64,000 nucleotides of DNA, taken from Cladocopium goreaui (taxonomy: Eukaryota; Sar; Dinophyceae; Suessiales; Symbiodiniaceae). Under the pieces are notes generated by a model that was not told where the DNA came from, did not search any database, and worked only from the letters and a program-made list of their open reading frames with translations. Made by a program: the position numbers and the translations under genes. The stretch is from the NCBI GenBank assembly GCA_947184155.2, contig CAMXCT020001101.1, positions 186,001 to 250,000 of the forward strand, written 5' to 3'. Below are positions 24,575 to 36,585 of this stretch, piece after piece (position 1 is the stretch's first letter; each line of letters begins with the position of its first letter).

Positions 24575-26607
24575 CTGAAGAGGCCTGGTGGAGGGCTATG
24601 GGTTGGGTATGGGTCATGGAATCCGACACTCAGATGGGAACTCAGATGGGCTATACAATTGATAGGAGTTGGATACAATGGGATGCAATGGCAAGTTGGA
24701 TCTTACGGGAATATGATGAGGATATACAATGCGATGTAATATGATAATATATATATATAACTTAACAACAAATAATATAATAATATACAGTATAATAATA
24801 TATAGGATAATAATATATAATATAATAATAAATATTATGATGATATATATAATATAATATAATATTATATTATATATATATTTATCTATTACTATCATAC
24901 TATATAGCGGTATATACGACGCGTCTGGCGACTCTTCTATGCACATTGAAAAGAGGCATCTTACATCCGGCTTCAGTCAGTGAGCTGCCTGGACCGACTC
25001 AAACAGATCACAACTGCAACTGCAAGACATCTAAAGTCTAAAGGCGTTGATGAAGTCTATAGGGCCCAAAAGAATTGCAAAACTAATTCATAAGATCATT
25101 TGTCAATTCAAATCTCCATTGATCGGGGATTTCCCAGCCAGACATGTTTGATTACCACCGCAGGGTACGATCAAACCTGGTCAACTTGGAACCAGTGTCC
25201 TAGGCACAAGGATGATCGATGGGAATTGTCTTGATCCTGGACATCCTGGATTCAGGAAAACATATATTATATCCCTAGTTTGTTTTATAAATTATATTGT
25301 TGGATATTATCTAACATTATACAATATATTATATATAATATACAATGGTTTTATCTCCATTTTATGAAATATTGGTGATCTATCCCATTCTATCTCCATC
25401 TTCCATTCTAATTAATAGTAAAACCCCCTCCCAGGTAGTTTTTATTATTAGGGTGGTATTTATTATACACCAATTATACTTTATTAAATCAATTAATTTT
25501 CCTTATATAACGCAATTAAAATATTGCCAAAAAGTGGATTTTGAAGCGGAATCTATTAGTAAAGTTCAGACCTTAAAAATAAAAACTAGTTTGTTCGATT
25601 TCACAATCAATTAAATTTCCTTATATAACGCAATGAAAATATTGCCAAAAATTGGATTTCGAAGCGGACCCTGTTAATAAATCTAAAACTTTAATAATAA
25701 AAACTATATTTTTTCGGATTTCAAAATCAATCAAATTTCCTTATATAACGCAATTAAAATATTGCCAAAAAGTGGATTTCGAAGCGGACCCTGTTAACAA
25801 ATCTAAAACTTTAATAATAAAAACTATATTTTTCCGGATTTCAAAATCAATCAAATTTCCTTATATAACGCAATTGAAATATTGCCAAAAAGTGGATTTC
25901 GAAGGGGACCCTATTAATAAATTTCAGACCTTAATAATAAAAACTAGTTTGTTCGATTTCAAAATCAATTAAATTTCCTTATATAACGCAATGAAAATAT
26001 TGCCAAAAAATGGATTTCGAAGCGGACCCTGTTAACAAATCTAAAACTTTAATAATAAAAACTATATTTTTCCGGATTTCAAAATCAATCAAATTTCCTT
26101 ATATAACGCAATTGAAATATTGCCAAAAAGTGGATTTCGAAGGGGACCCTATTAATAAATTTCAGACCTTAATAATAAAAACTAGTTTGTTCGATTTCAA
26201 AATCAATTAAATTTCCTTATATAACGCAATTAAAATATTGCCAAAAATTGGACTTCGAAGCGGACCCTATTATATAATAAAATAAAAATTTTAACAATAA
26301 AAACTAGGTTGTTCGATTTCAAAATCAATTAAATTTCCCTATGTAACTTAACTAAAATAGTAATAAAAAATGGACGCACCCTAATAATAAACACCCCGGG
26401 GTGAACTAGTTTTCATTATTAGGGGGCAAAGCCCACAAATGGTATCTTTATTTTTAAATTGTTTTCTAAAGGGGATCAATTAAAAATCAAATTGGCAAAT
26501 TTGATCTGAAATTGGAGATGGACCCTAGTTTTTAGTAGGACGGGGTTTAGTAGGGAGAAGGGATTATCCCCATATCCCCATGAAATCTCACTAGGTGCAT
26601 CCCGCAG
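24575..26607. other. Divergent strand-switch region
   Basis: The thioredoxin gene points left from 24574 and the first plus-strand exon candidate begins at 26608. Between them lie a TA-rich tract (24739-24905), about 500 bp without clear coding blocks, and the tandem array at 25480-26395. A possible 5' exon of the thioredoxin gene (MPLFNVHRRVARRV, minus, about 24909-24950) is present, but its phase does not fit. In dinoflagellates, transcription of opposing gene clusters is expected to start in regions like this; I see no promoter motif. Confidence 0.4.
25480..26395. repeat. Tandem array, period about 119-120 bp, seven to eight copies
   Basis: Each unit has CCTTATATAACGCAAT, AAATATTGCCAAAAAGTGG, TTCGAAGCGGACCCT and TTAATAATAAAAACTA. 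Two sub-variants alternate (ACTAGTTTGTTCGATTTC versus ACTATATTTTTCCGGATTTC). Because the period is close to a multiple of 3, one plus frame is open with a 40-residue repeat. It is bordered by TAGTTTTTATTATTAGGGTG and, inverted at the other side, ACCCTAATAATAAACACC. Confidence 0.9.
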
Positions 26608-27119
26608 CGCCTCCCGAAATAAAGCTGGCGCAGCGCCAGGCCTGGCCGCCAAGCAGATGTGCGCAAGCCTCAGTTCAGAAGCCGCGAAAAATGGGCGGTT
26701 GCTCTGTCCGGAAATTCTCAAAAAAAAAGGAACATATGTTCTATAAAAATCCGTGAAACTTTGGAGATGACCAAATGTATGTATGTATGTATGTATGTAT
26801 GTATGTATGTATGTATGTATGTATGTATGTATGTATGTATGTATGTATGTATGTATGTATGTATGTATGTATGTGCATGGATGTATGTATGTATGTATGT
26901 ATGTTTGTATGTTTGTATGTTTGTATGTCTGTATGTATGTATGTCAGTATGTATGTAAGTATGTAAGTATGTATGTTTGTATGTTTGTATGTTTGTATGT
27001 TTGTATGTTTGTATGTTTGTATGTCTGTATGTATGTATGTATGTATGTAAGTATGTAAGTATGTAAGTATGTAAGTATGTAAGTATGTAAGTATGTAAGT
27101 ATGTATGTATGTATGTATG

Positions 27120-27150
<31 letters not shown>

Positions 27151-29904
27151 GTAGTGTATGTAATGCATGTAATGTATTATAATGTATTGTAATGTATTGT
27201 AATGTATTGTATTGTATTGTATCGTATTGTAATGTAATGTAATGTATGAATGAGTGAATGAATGAATGAATGAATCTACGTACGTACGTATGTAGGTAAG
27301 TAAGCAAGTATGTAAGTATGTAAGTATGTCAGTATGTATGTAAGTAGATATGCAAGTATGTATGTGTCTGTACGTACGTACGTTCGTATATACATTACGT
27401 ATACACGTAATACATGCAGCGATGACTCGATGATGGGAAGCTCGAGGCTGGTCAACAAGCCAGCTTAAAACGCCATTCAAATGGTCTGGTTGGTGGTTGA
27501 CCTACCCCTCTGAAAAAATATGGAAATCAGTTAGAATTATGAAATTCCCAATATATGTAAAATAAAATTCATGTTCCAAGCCACCAACCAGGCATGGTGG
27601 ACCAAAACGCTGTTACCCTTCTGTTCACAGCAAAATAGCTGGCAAATGATTGTAGTTTACCTCTGCATTCTGATGGCTCTATGGGTGTTGACCTTAAATA
27701 AAACATCCCTCGGAAAAATTGATTAGGACCACACCAGCGTCACTGCGAAGCGCACCACCCATAGCCGAACCTGGGACAATGAGGGTCTTGGCCCTTGGCC
27801 ATCAATCCATCAACAAAGATGTGTATAACCATTATATATGGTTGATTCTTTCCAGATTGAAATGAAAAGAAAAATGACATATATCTGGCTAAAAGATAAC
27901 AATTCACCAACCAGAAAATAGATGAAATAAGCACATTTAGGGGATGATTCCCCGAATCCTAATCATCATTCCAGTGACTTCACAGTGACGTCGTTATAAT
28001 TCATCCAGATTATGTAAATATACATATTACATACATATATATACATAGATATATAATATATATAATATTTTTCGATAATGGTGGGAGGACCAATAAACCA
28101 TATACCATGCTTTGACTATAGCATATGGGGATGGGCTAAGATCATCATTTACAATATTCGGGGGAATGAACATCCATAAATCCCAGCGATTTTGGTGTGA
28201 ACAGAAGGGTACTGATCAGATGCACCAGGGTTTTCACCTGCCACATACCGTGGCTGCTATGGGTATGATACAGTGGATGGAAGAAATCCTGCACCACCTT
28301 GGATGGTTGAAACCCTAAAAATAATGGGATAAACCATCTACCAACTGGTGCAGGATTTCTTGCATCCACAGTATCATGAAGAGCCTAGGTAAACATAACA
28401 TCAAAATGTCTTTGCGTCTTCGTGTGTGTAAAGAATTCACTCCTGGAAGGATGTGGACATCTCTTTAAAACAAAATACCATCCTCTCAACCTGAGAATCG
28501 TCCATGCCAAGAGGAAGCTAGTCTTCCAGTATGGGGCAGCCAGGCGCATCTATGTGTAACAAACGTGTGATGACATTTGGGATACTAGGATAATTACAGA
28601 ACATGTGCTTCCCAATCAATCACATAAACTGGTATGTAGGGATATAGATTTATTTTGTTTCTACATCCTGCAACTGCCACGCAATGGGGGGGGGCGTCTC
28701 CAAGTCTTCCCAGTCGTCCCGACTCATCCGTGAAAAAAAACTATCTCAGCTATACTTATACCGTTGCAATATCCCAAAACCATTGAGGTTTCCCAGCACC
28801 ACAACCGAGTTTGGTGAATTTGGTCCATTTCCAGGGGGAGATCGCCAGCTTCGGGGTTCCCAGGCTATCCGCAACGGTGTCATCAAACGTGGCTGGGAAA
28901 TCCGCACGAAATGAGATTTATAGCTGGAAAAATCATCTATAAATGGGAGTTGTCCAGCAAGCCACATTTACGGAGGAGGGTATATTGGTGGCAAAGCCCC
29001 GACAATGCAGGACAATGACCATTTATGTCTTGACTTGACCTTTTGAGTGATGGTTTGATAATTACCTGGTTGGCGGTTTCAACCCTACCCCTCTGAAAAA
29101 TGATGGAGTTCGTCAATGGGAAGGATGACATGCCGTATATGAAATGGAAAAGAAAATTCATGTTCCAAACCACCAACCAGCTACTGTCAGTGCCTATTTC
29201 AAGCAACTTGGACTCACCCTGGCTATGGCTATGGGTGAAAATTCTTCCATGGTCTCCTGAAAGGACCAGCCGTCATCAGCCCTGCCCTGTGGTCTTCTGG
29301 CAATGGCTTGACCGCTTGACCTATATCGATCATACCCAATCTTTAATATTCCAATAAGTATATGGGTATATCCATACCATACCATCCCATACCCATATCA
29401 TAGAAATACCCAATCATAAATGTATTATTTCTAGTAAAAATCCAAATCTTTAATGATTGCTCCTCGTTTCAGTGGCCAAAATCCAGCATAAGTTCATCCC
29501 ATCAGAAATGGGATTCTGAACATAATGGGCGTACATTGATATCTACCATTGCAAGGTTGACAATCCCCATTTTATGGGAAAATAAACATGTTTTTTGACA
29601 TTTTTTGACAATAGCAAATATAGCAAATATGGACTGTCCCATAGTATCCCTATTATAGTTGGGCTTTTACCCCATGATTGCCCTGTCGTCCCTATGTTTA
29701 TCCATATTTCTCAAGTGGTTATGGGTCAAAAGCCTGGTACCCGGCCCGGATGGTACCCCAAAATAGCTGGAATTTATGGATGTTTCCTTCGTTTCCTCAG
29801 CTCGGATGACGCCGGAATGGGACAGAATCAGCTTGGCGCCTCGGCTGTGGAACCCGGGGACCCAGTTGGTGGAGATGGGGGGGGTCTATGGGCCGGACAT
29901 TCAC
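26608..29904 (+). CDS. Gene E1: unrecognised plus-strand gene, partial model
   Basis: Modelled exons: 26608-26660 (ASRNKAGAAPGLAAKQM, Ala/Lys/Arg-rich, presequence-like), 27738-27784 (SLRSAPPIAEPGTMR), 28835-28876 (GEIASFGVPRLSAT), 29280-29313 (PCPVVFWQWLD) and 29801-29904. The last is the best: acceptor TTTCCTCAG, a perfect GTGAGT donor, 34 open codons with strongly GC-ending codons, including RMTPEWDRISLAPRLWNPG. Phases agree across all five. No domain is recognised. The gene would run divergently from the thioredoxin gene. The first block is also open on the minus strand and could instead belong to the thioredoxin 5' end. The 3' end is not found; 30072-30100 is a possible further exon. Confidence 0.4.
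26776..27405. repeat. TATG microsatellite block
   Basis: Near-perfect TATG repeats to about 27160, then TAAG, TAATG, ATGAATGA and ACGT variants. Lies between gene E1 exon candidates. Confidence 0.95.
27485..27593. mobile_element. Introner-like element, family 2
   Basis: Left end CTGGTTGGTGGTTGACCTAC, then CCCCTCTGAAAAAATATGG; right end TTCCAAGCCACCAACCAG. Retains the AAAATAAAATTCATG block common to the family. Confidence 0.8.
27900..28010. repeat. Dispersed repeat, copy 2 of 3
   Basis: Shares AATTCACCAACC, GGGGATGATTCCCC, CATTCCAGTGACTTCACAGT and TCGTTATAATTCATCCAG with the other copies. Confidence 0.5.
28273..28363. repeat. Inverted repeat
   Basis: TGGATGGAAGAAATCCTGCA at the left is answered by GTGCAGGATTTCTTGCATCC at the right. 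It has the size and structure of the introner-like elements but different ends, so it may be another family. Confidence 0.6.
29067..29182. mobile_element. Introner-like element, family 2
   Basis: Left end CTGGTTGGCGGTTTCAACCC and right end GTTCCAAACCACCAACCAG, with GGGAAGGATGACATGCC in the centre. It lies between gene E1 exon candidates 28835-28876 and 29280-29313. Confidence 0.8.
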
Positions 29905-30071
29905 GTGAGTCCTGAGTTTTTGTGGGTTATTTAGCTAACTGCTTAGGTTTTGTGGGCTATCATCCACGAACTATCAGAAGTATCCATTTACGAAGCACTT
30001 GACTTACTCCATGGCCCATCAAAGTGGGGATCTATGCAAGAAATGCTGATTTTAAGTGACAACCATGCGAG

Positions 30072-30180
30072 ATGTACCTTGGACAAAGCCTTTACTGGCA
30101 GTGTCCCTGACCACCCACCAGAACTGAATCATCCCCTTGGATCGGCTGAAAATCCTGTGGAATTTCAAGCAACAAAATGA
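30072..30180 (+). CDS. Candidate further exon(s) of gene E1
   Basis: 30072-30100 has acceptor GCGAG, an open frame (MYLGQSLYW) and a GT donor, in phase with the exon ending at 29904. Overlapping it, an acceptor at 30101 opens a different frame (VPDHPPELNHPLGSAENP) running to a TGA at 30178-30180. Only one reading can be right and I cannot choose. The minus strand is open here too. Confidence 0.2.
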
Positions 30181-31124
30181 CGCATGGGATAAAAATGGAC
30201 ATATACCAGACATGCACAAAGAAATATTGTGATTGTGATGGTTGGGGATGCACCTCCAGTGAATAATACATCAACGCCATAAACAAATGACTATAATGAC
30301 TGGGGATGGTCACGTTAGCCTCGGTTCCAAAGCATATTCTGCCTACGGAATACGGAATATTATCGAACACAACAATTTCTTCTGGCTGGTGATCTTAAAT
30401 GATTTCCATATTGATTTATCTTCTGGATGATTTGCATGTCTTAAATGATTTTATGGTTTCTGGATGGAATACTCACAATCCATTTTGTTCATATTCTTCC
30501 TGGATCAAATGAAGCATCGATGAAATATAATGAAATCATGATACCTGGCCTACATGGGATAGTATAATAACCCCGGGCATTTAATTTTAGTTTGGTTTGC
30601 ACCTTGACACTGCCAATGCATTGCCGGCCCAGACAACGATAAGAGTGAAAAAAAACGATAACACGCTTGTGCATGTACATGTTCATGAAGCCTGAAGATG
30701 GCAACCTGCACAGGCCTTCAAAACGATAGCTAAACGATAACAAAAACGATAACAAAATAATAACAACGCGAGCGTTTGGGCGGATACCCACCTCACAGGT
30801 TTGGACATATCAGTTTTCGAAGACCTGTATCTTTGATACATAGCGACGGAACATGAAAGGACATGAAAGCAAAATGAAAGGAAATGAATGGGACATGAAT
30901 GCAAAATGAAAGGCTCGTGAGAGGAAATGAATGCAACATGAAAGGCGAAGAAAAGAAATAAAAACAAAAGATGACATCTGTTGACTCTCGACCAAGGATG
31001 CTCTCACCCACAGAAGCTGGAAAACTCACACCAATTGTCTACAGGGAGTTCACAAACTGAGAAAACGATGAGTAAAAAAAAACGATAACGTAATTTTGGG
31101 TCATTTAAAAAGATACCGGGTTTT

Positions 31125-31450
31125 TATACAACCCCATATGTATATGTACATGTATATGTCTATGTACATGTACATGTATATGTCTATGTATATGTATATG
31201 TATGTGTGTATGTGTGTATGTGTGTATGTGTGTATGTGGATGCATGGATGCATGAATGTATGGATGTATGGTTGTATGGATGAATGGATATATGCGTGTG
31301 TATGTGCATGCATGGATGCATGGATGCATGGATGTATGGTTGTATGGATGTATGGATGTATGCGTGTAAGCATGCATGTATGTATGTATGTATGTCTGTC
31401 TGTCTGTATGTATGTATGTATGTATGTATATATGTATGTATGTATGTATG
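31125..31450. repeat. TATG/TGTA microsatellite
   Basis: Repeats of GTATATGTACAT, TGTGTATG and ATGGATGT grading into TATG. Confidence 0.9.
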
Positions 31451-31855
31451 TATACATAATGAATACATTATGTATACATATTGCATACATATTGTATACA
31501 CATTACATACATATTATATACATATTATATACATATTATATACATACATACATGTATACATATTGCATACATATTGTATACACATTACATACATATTATA
31601 TACATGTTGTATACATATTATCAACATATTACATATAATTATATACAGATTAAACATTATATACATATTATATACATATTAGATACAAACTATATACACA
31701 TTAAATACATATTATAAATTAGATCCATATTATACATATTAAATACATCTTAAATACATATTAGAGACATATTATATACATATTATATACATATTATATA
31801 CATAGTATAAATTATTTATATATATATATAAATTATATATATATGTATATGTATG
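31450..31855. repeat. ACATATTATAT tandem repeat
   Basis: 11-bp units ACATATTATAT and variants (GCATACATATTGT), ending in a TA tract. Confidence 0.9.
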
Positions 31856-32207
31856 TAAAACTTGAGTCCACCTTGGCTGCATTGCAAGGGGATCTAACCA
31901 CTTGGGCCAGTGGGCTATGGATCCACAATTGGAAGGGGATTGAAACTAAAACTGCCATCCGTTTTGGAGTAGCCTGCCAGCCACTTGAATGGCAAAATCA
32001 TGGCCAGTCTTAGATACACTGCTTGGAAAAAGTTGCCCATGTTTCAAAAACCATATAAAACACAAATAAACAAACAGAAAACAATATCAAGTCAAAGTAC
32101 AAAACATTATTATTAATTTACTCAAAAACACATTATAAACATTTTTCCCGAGAGCGTCTGAGCGAGGGGTTCTTCTAATAGTGGGGGTCTGTCAAACATT
32201 TTCTCAT

Positions 32208-32328
32208 CTTCACATCTTCTCATCCTCACATCCTCACATCTTCACATCTTCTCATCTTCACATCTTCTCATCTTCACATCTTCACACCCTCACATCCTCA
32301 CATCTTCACATCCTCACATCTTCACATC
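32208..32328. repeat. CACATCTTCTCATCTT tandem repeat
   Basis: Units of CACATCTT, CTCATCTT and CACATCCT. A short version recurs at 34878-34911, on the other side of the satellite. Confidence 0.9.
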
Positions 32329-32660
32329 GCGACAACCCTTTCGCATGAAATGAGGTTCGATCGCCAAAAACTGGGTGAAATTGCGATTTTGAAGTGTCCG
32401 CGACAACCCTTTCGCACGAAATGAGGTTCGATCGCCAAAAACTGGGTGAAATTGCGATTTTGAGTGTGCCACGACAACCCTTTCGCACGAAACAAAGTTC
32501 CATCGCCAAAAAATGATGTGAAATTACGATTTTGAGTGTGCCGCGACAACCCTTTCGCACGAAACGAGGTTCGATCGCCAAAAACTGCGGTGAAATTGCG
32601 ACTTTGAAGTGTCCGCGACACCCCTTTCGCACGAAATGAGGTTTGATCGTCGAAAAGTGT
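32328..32660. repeat. 71-72-bp tandem array, about five copies
   Basis: Units start near 32328, 32399, 32470, 32542 and 32614 with CGCGACAACCCTTTCGCA; each also has TTCGATCGCCAAAAACTG and GAAATTGCGATTTTGA. It leads directly into the 16-bp satellite. Confidence 0.9.
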
Positions 32661-34730
32661 CTGTGTAAAAGCGTCTGTGTGTAAAAGCGTCTGTGTAAAA
32701 GCTCCTGTGTGTAAAAGTGTCTGTGCGTAAAAGCGTCTGTATGTAAAAGCGTCTGTGTGTAAAAGCGTCTGTGTGTAAAAGCTCCTGTGTGTAAAAGCTT
32801 CTGTGTGTAAAAGCTTCTTTGTGTAAAAGCTCCTTTGTGTAAAAGCTTCTGTGTAAGGCGTCTGTGTGTAAAAGCTTCTGTGTGTAAAAGTTTCTGTGTG
32901 TAAAAGCTTCTGTGTGTAAAAGCTTCTGTGTGTAAAAGCTTCTGTGTGTAAAAGCTTCTGTGTGAAAAAGCTTCTGCGTGTAAAAAGCTTCTGTGGGTAA
33001 AAGCTTCTGTGTAGAATCTTTTGTGGGTAAAAGTGTCTGTGTGTAAAAGTGTCTGTGTGTAAAAAGCTTCTGTGTGTAAAAGCGTCTGTGTGTAAAAGCT
33101 TCTGTGTGTAAAAGTTTCTGTGTGTAAAAGCTTCTGTGTGTAAAAGCTTCTGTGTGTAAAAGCTTCTGTGTGCAAAAGCGTCTGCGTGTAAAAAGTGTCT
33201 GTGTGTCTGTGTGTAAAAGGTTCTGTGTGTAAAAGCTCCAGTGTGTAAAAGCGTCTGTGTGTAAAAGCGCCTGTGTGTAAAAAGCTTCTGTGTGTAAGAG
33301 CTTCTGCGTGTAAAAGGTTGTAAAAGCTTCTGTGTGTAGAATCTTCTGTGAGTAAATGTGTCTGTGTGTAAATGTCTGTGCGTCAAAAGCTTCTGTGTGT
33401 AAAAGTTTCTGTGCGTAAAAGTTTCTGTGTGTAAAAGCTTCTGTGTGTAAAAGCTTCTGTGTGAAAAAGCTTCTGCGTGTAAAAAGCTTCTGTGGGTAAA
33501 AGCTTCTGTGTAGAATCTTTTGTGGGTAAAAGTGTCTGTGTGTAAAAGTGTCTGTGTGTAAAAAGCTTCTGTGTGTAAAAGCGTCTGTGTGTAAAAGCTT
33601 CTGTGTGTAAAAGTTTCTGTGTGTAAAAGCTTCTGTGTAAAAGCTTCTGTGTGTAAAAGCTTCTGTGTGCAAAAGCGTCTGCGTGTAAAAAGTGTCTGTG
33701 TAAAAACTTGTGTGTGTGTGTAAAAGCTCCTGTGTAAAAGTGTCTGTGCGTAAAAGCGTCTGTGTGTAAAAGTGTCTGAGTGTAAAAGCTTCTGTGTGTA
33801 AAAGCGTGCGCGTGCGTGTGTAATAACTTGTGTGTGTAAAAGCTTCTGTGTGTAAAAGCTTCTGTGTGTAAAAGTTTCTGTGTGTAAAAGCTTCGGTGTG
33901 TAAAAGCTTCTGTGTGTAAAAGCTTCTGTGTGCAAAAGCGTCTGCGTGTAACGAGTGTCTGAGTGTAAAAGCTTCTGTGTGTAAAAGCGTCTGTGTGTAG
34001 AAGCGTCTGCGCGTAAAAGCTTCTGTGTAAAAAGCTTCTGTGTGTAGAATCTTCTGTGGGTAAAAGTGCCTGTGTGTAATGCTTCTGTGTGTAAACGCTT
34101 CTGTGTGTAAAAAGCTTCTGTGTAAGGCGTCTGTGTGTAAAGCGTCTGTGTGTAAATGCTTTTGTGTGTACAAGCGTCTGTGTGTAAAAGCTTCTGTGTG
34201 TAAAAAGCTTCTGTGGGTAAAAGCTTCTGTGTAGAATCTTTTGTGGGTAAAAGTGTCTGTGTGTAAAAGTGTCTGTGTGTAAAAAGCTTCTGTGTGTAAA
34301 AGCTTCTGTGTGTAAAAGGCCTGTGTGTAAAAGCTTCTGTGTGTAAAAGCTTCTGTGTGTAAAAGCTTCTGTGTGTAAAATCTTCTGTGTGTAAAAGTTT
34401 CTGTGTGTCAAAGCGTCTGTGCGTAAAAGCTTCTGTGTGTAAAAGCTTCTGTGTGTAAAAGCTTGCTGTGTGTCAAAGCTTCTGTGTGTAAAAGCATCTG
34501 TGTGTAAAAGTGTCTGAGTGTATGGGAAAAATCTTCTGTGCGTAAAAGCTTTTGTGTGTAAAAGCTTCTATATGTAAAAGTTTCTGTATGTAGAAGCTTC
34601 TGTGTGTAAAAGCTTTTGGTGTAAAAGTGTTTGTGTGCAAAAGCTTCTGTGTGTAAAAGTTTTTGTGTGTACAGGCTTCTGTCTGTAAAAGCTTGTGTGT
34701 AAAAGCTGCTGTGTGTGTGTGTGGGTTTGT
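32660..34730. repeat. Satellite with a 16-bp unit
   Basis: About 130 copies of CTTCTGTGTGTAAAAG with substitutions (GCGTCTG, GTGTCTG, GCTCCTG) and some higher-order duplication: segments near 32960-33180 and 33460-33690 are nearly identical. Since 16 is not a multiple of 3, all minus frames stay open, producing artefactual ORFs of up to 549 codons. Confidence 0.95.
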
Positions 34731-34990
34731 GTGTGTCTGTGTGTATATTTGTGTAAACATGTTTCTCTGCGTGTGTCTGTGTTTGAGAGCCTATCAGCAT
34801 ATCTGTATGTTTGTATTTTTCACATATTCAATAACCTTCTATACAGCATACCTTGTCTGTCTCTTGCAACTAAAACCCTGACATCTTCACATCTTCTTAT
34901 CTTGACATCTAAACATAATGAACATATTCACAAAGTTACTAACGTCCATAAGTGGTTGCTACTTGGAGTATCCAAACCAGTTTTGATGTG

Positions 34991-35083
34991 GCAGTGTGTC
35001 AAAACCTTGTACCCCTGGTGAACATCAAAATAGCTGGTAAATGGATGTTCATCCCACTAAAAATGGTATTAATAGGTATTGAT
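34991..35083 (+). repeat. Dispersed repeat, copy 1 of an inverted pair
   Basis: About 93 bp from GTGTGTCAAAACCTTGTACC to TAATAGGTATTGAT; nearly identical, in opposite orientation, to 41509-41602. One copy lies in the plus-strand gene region and the other in gene C. Confidence 0.8.
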
Positions 35084-35307
35084 AATCTCAAGTAATATTA
35101 TCATAAACATATTCATGCAAGTCTTTGGCGTCTGCAAATCATACAACTACATAACACATCTGAGTACCTATACACCTACTCGCTCTCGGGCCAACCATCT
35201 AGTAATATACATATATATAATTATATATATATTATTGTTTGATATCAAATTTTGTAAACATTATAAAACTATCCATCCGGTGAGTTTACCCAACAATCAT
35301 TCACCAG

Positions 35308-35804
35308 TTTCGCCGGCCACTAGCTCCCCCTTGTGTCTGAGGTCTAGGGCTTCTGGGGTCTGACTGGACCTCAGAATTTCCAAGGCGCTACGCGGGTTCT
35401 ATACCCCATTTTATGGCAATTTTGATAGGGAAAATAATGAAACATGATGGAAAATGATGGAAGATGATGCTGTAAACATAAGGATGTGGATGTTTCTCCC
35501 CTAAATGTTCAAACAAAACCCATCAGTCATGATGATGAATGCGTTCTGATGGTTACGTATGAACATGAAGGGTTCCTGCAAATAGGCTTTTGAGCACCAG
35601 AGTAGCTAGTGAGGCTTGGATGCTCAGATCCTCTTCCAGCTGACATCAACACCGATTGGCGATGATTTCAAAGGGCATTGTCTTGAAAATCTGAAATTGA
35701 TGACAAAGACCAAATCTGCCCGTAGTAACTTACTCTACCCTTTGCAGTCAAGCAGCCGCTCTAAGCATCGAGGGCATGTTGCAAGAAATGCCGTGAACAA
35801 ACCC
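35308..35804 (+). CDS. Gene E2, upstream candidate exons
   Basis: 35308-35357 (SPATSSPLCLRSRASG; acceptor CACCAG, donor GT). A block opens at 35640 after CTCTTCCAG (LTSTPIGDDFKGHCLENLK). Within its open frame lies 35748-35792 (SSSRSKHRGHVARNA), with acceptor TTTGCAG and donor GTGAAC. Ser/Arg/Lys-rich, no domain seen. The phase does not join cleanly to the next strong exon at 36586, so at least one boundary is wrong or an exon is missing. Confidence 0.3.
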
Positions 35805-36585
35805 CACCCGAAAATTTGAATCTGGAGCATAATCGGCATAGGCAGAGGCACATGTCACCATGCCACTTGAGAAGTTTAAGTTTTTACATGGCCACAAGTT
35901 AATTTTCAGATACACTTTCAACAAATATTAGGATATTTGCTCAAAGTTATTATTACATATTATTACCATGGATATAGTTGGGGGAATAGCTGGGGGAATC
36001 GACATCCATCCCAGCTATAGCTATTCAAAAAGGGCAGTTTCCGGGTCTCCGCTAATCTCTGGCTAAGCTACTTACTCATGGAAAGTTTTTGCCACAAAAA
36101 AAAACAGGGAGTTGACTTGTTGCCATCTGGAATGCGGATGATCATTGGTCATCTGGCAATCATGGCCATTATGCAAAACAAGGGATTCATTCAAGGGAAT
36201 TGGCAAAAAAACATTACTAATGTTTGGTGATGCGGATGATCCATTCAATGATTCAAGAAATCCAGAACCTGACTAATTATTCGTATGATGTATCCAGATT
36301 CAGTTGTGAAGGGTTGGAACTAGATTCTCATCATTCTCATCACTCGGGTCAACAAAATGTCCCAGCCGGATCCATAAGTTTTTCTCAACAGCGAAGCATC
36401 AACTTTGGTGATACCCAATGTTTCTCCCAAAGATTTACAGAAGAATTTCACCTGATATACGCGAAACTTGTCCAAACTGAAGGGGAGAATTCTGTAAGAC
36501 CATCGAAATAACGACTAGAGCAGTCCAATGAGTAAATCTCTCGGTTGCAAATTGGCATTCAGAACCTTCGTTCTTACGATCCCAG

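Larger units (their letters stand above)
30101..35307. other. Repeat desert without supported genes
   Basis: Apart from the candidate exon at its left edge I see no credible coding block. Contents: AACGATAAC motifs repeated near 30640-31090, TATG and TATA microsatellites, the 71-bp array, the 16-bp satellite and one dispersed repeat. A minus-strand block near 30690-30740 (EGLCRLPSSGF) was too weak to call. Confidence 0.6.

Noticed and set aside
25345..26210. Plus-strand ORFs with a 40-residue repeat
   Set aside because: They are produced by the tandem array whose period is about 120 bp; AT-biased codons and no homology recognised.
26741..27480. ORFs of Met-Tyr-Val-Cys or Thr-Tyr-Ile-His repeats
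   Set aside because: Translations of the TATG microsatellite; the same applies to 19741-20300 and 31096-31717.
32306..34411. Very long minus-strand ORFs (289, 342, 537 and 549 codons) rich in HTEAFTHRSFYTQKLL
   Set aside because: They are translations of the 16-bp satellite; because the unit is not a multiple of three, all three frames remain open. No start, domain or splice context.
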